Shown: piece by piece, positions 55,352 to 64,000 of the stretch
How positions within the stretch are numbered: position 1 is the stretch's first letter
How the letters are laid out: the number at the start of each line of letters is the position of its first letter
From: Begonia masoniana
Taxonomy: Eukaryota; Streptophyta; Magnoliopsida; Cucurbitales; Begoniaceae
Direction: 5' to 3'
Length of the DNA stretch: 64,000 bases
NCBI GenBank assembly: GCA_022432975.1
Contig: CM039502.1
Coordinates: 25,690,383 to 25,754,382, forward strand
The notes under the pieces: generated by a model
The model's input: only the letters and a program-made list of their open reading frames with translations
Database searches by the model: none
What the model was told of the DNA's origin: nothing
Made by a program: the position numbers and the translations under genes

Positions 55352-58300
55352 AGTATCTGAATAATTCTGGATGTTGGTCTATCATGTCTTGCTGGCGCTC
55401 CCAAGTTGCTTCCTCTATATTCTGGTTACGCTACAAGACTTTCACCAATGGAACTTCTTTGTTGCGCAATACCTTCACTGCATAATCTAAGATCTTTATT
55501 GGTTTCTCTTCATAGGCAAGGGTAAGATGAACCTCAAAGTCTTGTTGTTCCATGACCCTATTTGGATCCCTTATGCAATTTTTCAGCATAGAAACGTGGA
55601 ATACATCATGTATCCCTTCCATAGAATCCGGTAGCTTCAACTAATAGGCTGCTCTCCCAACTCTCTTCAAAATAGTGAATGGTCCAATAAATCTGGGGTT
55701 CAACTTGCCTCTCTTCCCGAATCTCACAACTCCTTTAAATGGTGATACCTTGAGGAAAACTTCATCACCTACTCCAAACTCTAGTTCTCTGCGTCTTCTG
55801 TCGGCATAACTTTTCTGCCTGCTTTGAGCTGTTAAGATCCTCTGGCGGATGAGGGCAACCTTCTCAACAGTTTGTTGCACAATGTCAGGACCAAGCAACT
55901 ATGCTTCACCAACTTCATCTCAGTACAAAGGTGATCTACATTTTCGCCCATACAAGGCCTCATAAGGTGCCATTCCTATTGTTGCCTAAAAACTGTTATT
56001 ATAAGAGAATTCTACTAAGGATAGGTACTTGCTTCAGGAACCTTGAAAATCCAATATGCATGCACGAAGCATATCCTCTACTATTTGGATGGTTCTTTCG
56101 GACTGTCCATCTGTTTGAGGGTGAAAGGCTGTGCTAAAGTTGAGCTGTGTACCTATAGCCTGATGCAAACTTTTCCAAAACTTAGATGTAAATCTAGAGT
56201 CCCGGTCAGAAACTATAGTGCTTGGAACTCCATACAGTCTAACAATTTCATGCACATACAACTCAGCAAGCTGATCCATCGAGTAAGTCACCTTTATCGG
56301 TAGGAAATGAGCTGATTTGGTTAGACGTTCAACTATCACCCAAATTGCATCACGTCCCTTTGCTGTTTTAGGCAATCCCACAACAAAGTCCATCGTTATT
56401 TGTTCCCATTTCCATTCGGGAACTGGTAAGGGTTGTAACATTCCTGCAGGTCTCTGGTGCTCAGCTTTAACCTGTTGACAAACTAGGCATGATTCCACAT
56501 ATTCTGCCACACTTCTTTTCATACTTGGCCACCAATAATGTTGTCTAAGATCCTTGTACATCTTTGTACTCTCAGGGTGAACAGAGAACCTGGAAGAGTG
56601 TGCTTCAGAGAGAATCTCTTCACGAAGTTCTTTAATGGCAGGAACAAACCATCTATTTCTAAACTTAAGGATCCCGTCGGTAGAATGGTTAAAATCTGAC
56701 TTGTCCATAGAATCCATGCTTAACTTGTACTTGTTACACTCATCATCATTCGTCTGAGCTTCTTTTATTTTCTCTAGAATGGTAGGCTTTAAGGTTAAGG
56801 CTGAAAGTATAGCTGATACACTGGATACTGCTTCTAGGTTAAACCTTTGGAATTCTGACTCTAAGGCTAATGGTATATTGAAAATCATAGTTGGGGTTGG
56901 TGTTGTTACTCTACTCAAGGCATCTGCCACAACATTCGCTTTGCCGGGATGATATTTAATCTCGAAATCATAGTCCTTTACAAATTCCAACCATCGACGT
57001 TGCCTCATGTTTAGTTCTTTCTGTGTGAAAATATACTTCCGGCTCTTATGATCTGAAAATATCTCGCAATATTGTCCATACAAGTAATGCCTCCAAATCT
57101 TAAGTGCAAATACCACTGCAGGTAATTCTAAGTCATGTGTAGGGTAATTCTTCTCATGTGTTTTCAACTGTCTAGAGGCATAAGCTATTACTTTACCATC
57201 CTGCATTAACACACAACCAAAACCAATTTTGGAAGCATCACAATAAATACTAAATTTACCATCCTCAACTGGAAGGGTTAAAATTGGAGCATTGGTCAGT
57301 TTCTGTTTCAGGGTCTGAAAACTATGCTCACATTCGTCAATCCATATAGACTTCACATTTTTCCTTGTTAACTTAGTAAGGGGTGTAGCAATCTTCGAAA
57401 ATCCTTCAATGAACTTTCTATAATATCCTGCTAGTCCAAGAAAACTCCTGATATCTGTAGCATTCCTCGGTTGGGGCCATTCCTTAACTGCTTGAACCTT
57501 AGCTGGATCGACAGATATACCATCCCCAGAGATAACATGTCCTAAAAAGTGAACTTGGTCCAATCAAAATTCACACTTAGAAAACTTGGCGTATAGTTGG
57601 TGCTGTTTTAATACTTCCAACACCAAGGTCAAGTGCCTAGCATGCTCATCCTTAGTACGTGAATAGATTAAAATGTCATCTATAAATACTATGACAAACT
57701 TATCCAAATATTCATGAAACACTCTGTTCATAAGATCCATAAAGGCTGCCGGTGCATTAGTCAATCCAAAGGACATAACCAAAAACTCATAATGTCCGTA
57801 TCTTGTGCGAAAAGCAGTCTTTGGGATATCTTCAGATTTAACCTTCAACTGGTAATAACCGGACCTAAGGTCAATCTTAGAGAAAACTCTTGCACCATTA
57901 AGTTGGTCGAATTAATCATCAATCCTTGGTAATGGATACTGATTCTTGACAGTTAACTTATTCAATTCTCTATAATCAATGCACATACGCATTGATCCAT
58001 CTTTCTTTTTGACAAAAAGGACAAGTGCACCCCACGGTGAAAAGCTAGGGCGTATGAACCCTTTCTCCAATAAATCCTCTAACTGTTTCTTCAATTCCTT
58101 AAGTTCTGTAGGTGCTAGTCTATATGGATTTTTAGACACAGGCTTGGTGCCTGGGTAAACATCTACAACAAATTCAATTTTCCTATCTGGTGGTAAACCA
58201 GGAAGGTCATCTAGAAATACTTCAGGAAAGTTTTGGACAATTAAAACATTTTGAGGATTTTCTTTTCCTACAAGTTGTGTGTCTAAAACACTAGCTAAGA

Positions 58301-59833
58301 AGCACAAATACTCTCCACATAGGGAAGGTCTAGTGTTTATAGCAGTCATCACAAATATTTCCTTACTCTTCCTTGAAGCTTGAAAGGTATGCTTCAAACT
58401 ACCAGGGGGTGGAAGCTAACTATTCCAGTCCTACAATCAATCGTGGCGTGGTGTTTAAACAACCAGTCCATTCCTAGGATTACATCAAATCCCATTATAT
58501 CCATAATAATAAGATCAGCAGGTAGACTTACGTTCCCTACTAACACATCACTGTCAAGCATCACTTGGTTAGAGTGCATGCGTTCACCAGAGGGTAATGT
58601 AACATTAAACACATGCATGGAAGGGATGAACTGTACATCTAACTTAACAGCAAATGCAGATGCTATAAATGAATGCGTTGCACCAGAATCTATTAAAGTA
58701 AAAGCAGGCACAAAGTTGATCAATATAGTACCTGACACCACTGCAGGCTGGTCTTCATCCCCCGACTCCATCTTGGAGAATACCCTCAGTTTAATCATAG
58801 CAGGGCCACTCTTAGGAACTGGACAGTCTCTGCTAATATGGCCGACCTTGTTACAATTGTAGCATCTGGTGATTCTAGGCTTCGAGCATTCCTTGAACGT
58901 GTGTCCAACCTCCTCACAGTTGAAACACTTCCCAAAGCCCAGTCTGCATTCGCCAGGGTGGTTCTTCAAACAATTAGGACACTGGGGAAATTTCCTGACA
59001 TTCTGTACCTTCCCTCCTGTTCCTTGGCTATTTTGGCTCTCACTTGGTCTCTTCGTTCCTCTTTGTTGGTGTGGCTGGATAAACCTTTGTGGGATCTCCT
59101 TTGGTCCAGCACACTTCCTTTCAGCTTCTTCCACTTCCAGAGCAGTGGACACAACCTCACTGAATGTCAAGCCTTTAATGCCACAAAATTTAACTCCTCT
59201 ATAAATTTCTGGCTTCAGTCCATGCACAAATTTGAACACTTTATCCTCGTCCTTGTGAGCAAAATGTCCAGCAAACCTGGACAAGGACTTAAATTGCCTA
59301 TTGTATTTGGCCACAGACCCTGTCTGCTTCAAGTTCAGAAACTCCAACTTTTTCGCGGTTTTGACTGTGCTGTTAAAATACTTCTCATAGAAAATGTCCT
59401 TGAATTGTGACCAAGGCATCGCCAAAATATCGGTGATGGTCTCTATTGTTTCCCACCAAAGTTCGGCTTCACCAGCTAAGTGAAATGTTGCCAACGTGAC
59501 CTTGTCTCCTTCTCCTATGTTGGCACACCTAAACATACTCTCAATCTTTCTAAGCCATCCTTCAGCAATAACTAGATCAGATGACTGTCCATCAAACGTG
59601 GGTGGTCTTAGTCTCCGGAATCTATCTCCAGAATGTTCATTGCTAGAACCCGAGTTGGCACTTCCTTGCACCTCTCGGTTCAACAGTACTCCTAGTTGGT
59701 CAGACTGTTGGCGCACTAAATTAGTTTGCTGACGCACTAAATCTGTCAGCTGCCTTATCACACTAGGCTCCTCTTCATCTCTCACATTTGGCATTTCTCT
59801 TGGCACTCTAGGTCTCCCTGGGCGTCTGGCCAT
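55350..59833 (-). pseudogene. Gag-pol of element I-J, one frameshift and eight stops
   Basis: ATG at 59833 (MARRPGRPR), homologous to the start in element A. Gag, knuckles and protease (DSGATHSF near 58690) are open to ~58410, where one C/A loss after CCACCCCC shifts the frame. Then come RT with [11 protein letters not shown] (~57695-57660), RNase H, zinc region ([12 protein letters not shown] ~56500), integrase core (SDRDSRF ~56205, [12 protein letters not shown] ~56125), and chromodomain-like tail to the stop at 55350. Stops near 57912, 57564, 56034, 55993, 55920, 55905, 55640 and 55431; seven stand at Trp or Gln positions of the relative in element A. Inactive, but otherwise well preserved. 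Confidence 0.95.
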
Positions 59834-59974
59834 TATACTAAATTCCTGCACAGGGTTAACTACTCTCATAAACATCTTATAGCTAAATCTAACATAAACA
59901 CTTACAGTTGTTGTAGTACCCTCATGCAACGATTGGCACTGATGAGTAATCTTTTGAACGGTTTAACAGAATGT

Positions 59975-59985
59975 CTCTGATACCA
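59975..59985 (-). other. Primer binding site of element I-J
   Basis: TGGTATCAGAG on the minus strand, three bases after the LTR. Confidence 0.88.
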
Positions 59986-59988
59986 TAT

Positions 59989-62198
59989 TGTAAGGCCCCA
60001 AGTTTCCCAAACCCGATTTGTTACTCATAAACCCGAACATAACTAAGAAAATTTCGGACTAAATTTAAAACTTCGCTCGAAAGTCAAAATTTGACATTTT
60101 CTAAAACTTCAAATCATTTAAAGAATTGCAGCGGAAATCATTTGAGGAAAATAGAGTTAAACAAAACTATAGAACAATGCTTGAATAATCGGTTGGGATG
60201 TTAAGGAATAATCGGTCAAAAGAAATAAATGTATAAATCGCAGAATACTTTAAAAGTTACAAAAGTCAAACGCATCTGCCACTGAGAAAAGTCAACAGAA
60301 GAGGCTGAAACAGATAATAGAAGGCTCCTTCCAGTGACTAAAACGACAAAACTTTCACTTCATCTTCCGGTAAGTCTAATACACGACATCCACCGGTCAC
60401 TAAACGACAAGACTTCTACTATAGTCTTCTGATTAGTTTAATACACCACATCCACCGGTCATAAGACGACAAAAGTCTTCCTACATCTTCCGATGACGTC
60501 AGCCAGATGATTCCTTCATCCGATCGACTTTATCTTACATCTACCGGTGACGTCAGCCGGATGATCCCCTTCATCCAACCTCTGTCGATCGCTAAACGAC
60601 AAGTTTTACCATATCATCCGATAGACTAAATCTATCGGTAGACAAAACACTTAACGTCCACTGGTGAACTTCATCCACCGATGGTTGAACTTACAGATTT
60701 CACTCAAAACATTTAAAACAACCTGGCCCTAACTAACATCTGAAATCCAACAATTGACTATTTCAAACCAACATTTATGTCCTGAACCTATAAAATTCTA
60801 AACAAACAAATTGTAATAAAACCAAATCAGATTTTTATAACAAAGGACGACTCAAATATTCTAAACCCTTCATAAAAATTAGACACCAACAACATTCAAA
60901 TCACATTTTTCCTTGACAGAGAAGAAAATCCCAAAGGTGTTAAAACATCAAATTACTACTGTCATTAAAACTACTACGGTCATAAAACTCTCAACATACT
61001 TAAGTTGAAACATTGTCAACTAAACCTTCACACCAACTGACACCAGTTAAACTGCCCCATCAACTGCCAGATTGTTGCATAGTTGCACTCCTCCAACCAG
61101 TCTAGTCCTCAGCAAACTCAGTGCACACACCTGCTGTCACTTCTTCACCTACATCACAAAAATCATCTATTAGCCTAATGCTAAGTAAGTAAAGCAATAA
61201 TGTAATGTAATGCTGAAACATAAATTCCTAAATATGCAGTTTCTACTTTCTCATCTCAGTTGCATATGCATCGTTTCTGATCTGATCTCCCTGTGAAATT
61301 GGGATTTGGATCACTTCTCCCAAAGTATAAATATCCACTGACTCATTAAGGGGCGGATTAATTCCCTTAACAGTAAATCTGATTTACATAGCTGTTTCTA
61401 ATCCCCATGTTCGATGGGAAGCGGATCAAGTTTCCCAAAGTCTAAATATCCATTGTCTCATTAAGGGGCGGATTATTTCCCTTAACAGTAAATCTGATTC
61501 ACATAGCTGTTTCATTATGTTCATTCCTTACCATGCCAACATGCATTCAAATTCATTTTCGTATACTTTTAAATTATGATGCATGACATACAGACACATT
61601 CAAGTAAATAAAATCCTAATGTTTTGTGATGTAGGCCCGAAGGCACAAGCAAACTTCACTTACCTAGATTCCTGGTGGATACTCGGTTAGGAGTTGCTTC
61701 GGAATTGCTCACCTAGAACCATAAACAGAGCATTAAGTCAATCCTTACTAATCCTCATTCTAAAGCATTCAGAAAACCTAAGTGGACAGTTGGGAGTTCT
61801 ATTCACTGAGCATTCCCAAATTCTACACTAAACCCGAATCTACTCTCATTCATGGCAAATCATAAAATACGTATCCACAATCTCCACTCAATCATCCTTA
61901 GTCACTAAATCAGTAAGAAATCAAGGTAGAACTCACCTAGATTGGAGAAAGGAATCAGGAAGAAAGTCGCCTGGGGAGCTCTGCTAAGTTGAGCTGAAAA
62001 CCGAGAGTGAGAATAAACAGTGGCGGCTAAACCTCAATAAATTCTTCTTTAAATAGGTTATCCACTACTAATTTATAATTACTAAAATGTCCTTACTTAT
62101 TCTTTCATTAACCTAATCAGTAATTCCTCCCAATATCATCTATAAAACATTCACTACAAGTTAGTAAAATAAATAGTTCAATGAAACCGTGTGTTACA
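59989..62198 (-). repeat. 5' LTR (J) of element I-J
   Basis: 2210 bp, closely matching LTR I. TGACGTCA at 60494-60501 and 60548-60555; TATA-like box at 62047-62063. Confidence 0.94.
61148..61666 (-). other. Leader module in LTR J
   Basis: As in LTR I, but the closing repeat is 14 bp because of one substitution at 61162, and the donor reads TAGGTAAGT. GCC-TTCG-GGC at 61644-61635. Confidence 0.72.
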
Positions 62199-62209
62199 AG
62201 ATGAACGAA

Positions 62210-62970
62210 GTACATGAATTATTATGACTTCACACTAGAGTAGCACCCAGGTAAAACAAAGGCATTAGCAGATGCTTCGAGTAAACATTCTTTAAGGTTC
62301 TACTTGTATGGTGTTGGAGGATTGTATGATCTATATTATTTTAATGATGGTTCGACTGCATGCACATATAATTTGATAGTGACTTATACTCTCTTGTAGT
62401 AAGTTAAGCAGATGTAAATGAATGATGATGATATTAAAGATAGATTTAAGAAATTATAGAATGGTGAGCAACATGATGGTTAGGAAGTCATTGTTGATAG
62501 ATCTATGTTATTCAAGTGTAGATTTTATCATGCCTAATGATTTAGAGTTGAGACATGTGATTTTCGCTGAGGGCATAAAGCTGAGGTTATATATTTATAT
62601 AGGTTCCACCAAGATGTATCACGACTTGAACAGTCAGTGTTGGTGGACTTATATGAAGTTGATGTGGCAGTGTGTTACAATATGTTTGAGTTTTAAGCAA
62701 ATTAAAAATGAGCATTAGAGACATACATGATTACTACAACATTTATCTATTTTCAAAGTGGACTGGAGATGGAATCACTATCGGTTTTATGACTGAAAGA
62801 TCGACGATTGTGCAGAACTATGATGTACTTTGGGTTATAATTGATCCATTGACTAAATTTGAAAAATTATTCCACTGAAGATGGACTACTCTTTGTCAAA
62901 GTTAAGTCCGCTATACAAGGAGAAAAATGTTTGTTTGCACAATATTCCTTTAAGCATAGTATTGTGAATC
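62210..62970 (+). pseudogene. Decayed gypsy pol: end of RNase H and integrase
   Basis: Blocks readable across frames and stops: HPGK.KALADASS near 62248 (end of RNase H); STKMYHDLNSQCWWTYMK near 62605 (zinc region); FKQIKNEH near 62690; and a faint [13 protein letters not shown] stretch near 62840 followed by NIPLSIV near 62940. These follow the order of Ty3/gypsy pol. No LTR belonging to it was found. Element I-J inserted immediately upstream. Confidence 0.7.
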
Positions 62971-62989
62971 CTAATATTGTTGAAAGTCT

Positions 62990-63250
62990 TCTCATCTAGT
63001 TGTTTAATAAATATCGACTAATTGCTTCTCATAGTTGATAAACTCAAAAGATATATCCCCTTTTGGAACATGGTCTTTAATGAAATGATATCTAATCTCT
63101 GTGTTTGGTTCGAGAATGTTGGATAGGATTTTAAGAGATATTTGTTACACTAGAGTTATCACACATAATCAAAAGTTTCTCATAGTTTGGACCTTAATTC
63201 TTCTAGTGTTTGCTCTAGCTAAAGAATTTAGGCTTTATTTGAGAAAGAAA
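62990..63250 (-). pseudogene. Decayed Ty1/copia pol fragment (RNase H end)
   Basis: On the minus strand: LEQTLEELRSKL, then ILSNILEPNTEIRYHFIKDHV, matching the copia RNase H pattern of NP.hHSRTKHIdirhHFIrdhV, then a faint QLADIFTK.LDE-like stretch near 63010. Stops and shifts throughout. Only about 80 codons remain. Confidence 0.6.
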
Positions 63251-63311
63251 AAGAATGTTGCCATAGTAGTTTCTAAGTGAAGATCTAGTTTTAATTCTTA
63301 AGGATGGATCA

Positions 63312-64000
63312 TGTCACGACCCAGAGGTGATCCTAGTTGATCGACCCAATCCTTGGAGAGAACCTGACTGCCCAACCTAAGGCTAGGTTTGATAACAAAA
63401 GACTTGAAATAAATTGAGCTCTGACCCACAAGTAGTGGGTCGAGATATACATAATGATCACATAAAAATAAGATAGTGCAAACTTAAATAAATCCAATAA
63501 ATATTATGCAAGAAATAAAATACCAAACACCTAATGATTTATACAGATCTCAAATACGAATAAAATAATTAAACATGGAATTCCTCATCGAATAACACTC
63601 AAGAAAAACCACAAAAGAGAAGGACGAAGAAGGGGACGCACTCCTCAATGAGCATCAATAACATCAACCTCCACGATTCAAACTTAGAGATGAAGAGCAT
63701 TTTTGGGATAAGTGTCTAACTCAATAAGGAACCTTATATTATACTCAAATGCATATGTAAAATTAGTTTTATCATTTTCTTTCAAAAATATAAAGCCATT
63801 ATAAAGATGCAGTGCTTTAAAAGATTGAGCCAAAAAATTCAGTGCATGGATTTACATTCAAAATCATTTTTCTGTATTTCAAAATAGGCTTCACATGCTA
63901 AAGATTTTTAAATCACCAAATTCTTATTTATTTATTTTTTAAAACAGACTCATCAAGCCATCAGTGGGACAAGTTCAAAAACATTGCTACATACCTAGGT
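63312..64000 (-). repeat. LTR-like sequence Q related to LTR P, cut by window end
   Basis: The plus strand starts TGTCACGACCC and contains CCTAAGGCTAGG. Read in reverse it aligns with the end of LTR P (CCTTAGGTT..CAGT..GGGTCGTGACA). No gene in the stretch. Confidence 0.6.

Larger units (their letters stand above)
53111..62198 (-). mobile_element. Tekay-type Ty3/gypsy element I-J
   Basis: 9088 bp with AGATG duplicated at 53106-53110 and 62199-62203. LTRs of 2205 and 2210 bp are very similar. It has an iMet primer site, gag-pol with one frameshift and eight stops, an AGGX-loop hairpin and a purine tract. It is the same family as element A by protein; its LTR repeats differ in number and sequence. 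Confidence 0.95.

Noticed and set aside
58380..59410. Plus-strand ORFs of 160 and 190 codons
   Set aside because: Antisense shadows of the minus-strand gag-protease of element I-J.

Overview
The window looks like a piece of plant (angiosperm) heterochromatin made almost entirely of nested retrotransposons. Evidence: Ty3/gypsy gag-pol genes of the chromovirus Tekay/Del type with iMet-type primer sites, an Athila-type gag-protease gene with a tRNA-Asp-type primer site, MULE and hAT transposase remnants, and captured fragments of host genes of plant type (BAG, PPR, VAC14, FtsH, CAND/TPRA1-like). No intact ordinary host gene, rRNA, tRNA or CRISPR array was found. The species cannot be named from the sequence.

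Layout. 1-7702: Tekay-type element A, its 5' LTR cut by the window edge, gag-pol with four stops. 7704-8640: MULE transposase fragment. 9013-11739 and 11740-13766: two truncated minus-strand LTRs (H, with an expanded 41-bp array, and B). 13767-15085: hAT transposase pseudogene. From about 15370 to 51575 lies an inverted-repeat, MULE-like non-autonomous element stretched by a stack of insertions, each with a matching 5-bp target duplication: solo LTR C (15390-26510, GAAAC) containing Tekay element D-E (16585-25940, CCTGT); and solo LTR P (27312-50399, CTCTC) containing a coding-less minus-strand element F-G (29150-49450, CCTGG), whose LTR F was hit by a small gene-capturing retrotransposon (31573-35133, GATCG) and a young Athila derivative (35213-43714, AATGG). 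51576-53110: gene-free AT-rich DNA. 53111-62198: minus-strand Tekay-type element I-J (AGATG). 62210-63250: decayed gypsy and copia pol. 63312-64000: start of an LTR related to P.

Most notable. (1) A 3.6-kb LTR retrotransposon carries intronless fragments of at least five host genes, all in its own sense orientation, with a 526-codon chimeric ORF. (2) Ten LTR copies from four families share a leader module: a splice-donor-like CAGGTAAGT, a small hairpin, CCTACATCAC, a family-specific repeat array, a second small hairpin, and GTGATGTAGG at an acceptor-like AG. The outer arms are inverted repeats and change together between families. (3) A short stem closed on an AGGA loop lies just before the polypurine tract of every element whose 3' end is visible, with different but complementary stems.

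None of the elements looks fully autonomous here. The Tekay copies carry mainly C-to-T type nonsense changes. The Athila copy has an open gag-protease but no polymerase, and the F-G and gene-capturing elements would need enzymes from another element. Layering and LTR identity suggest this order: the inverted-repeat element, then LTRs C and P, then D-E and F-G, then the gene-capturing element and Athila (most recent).
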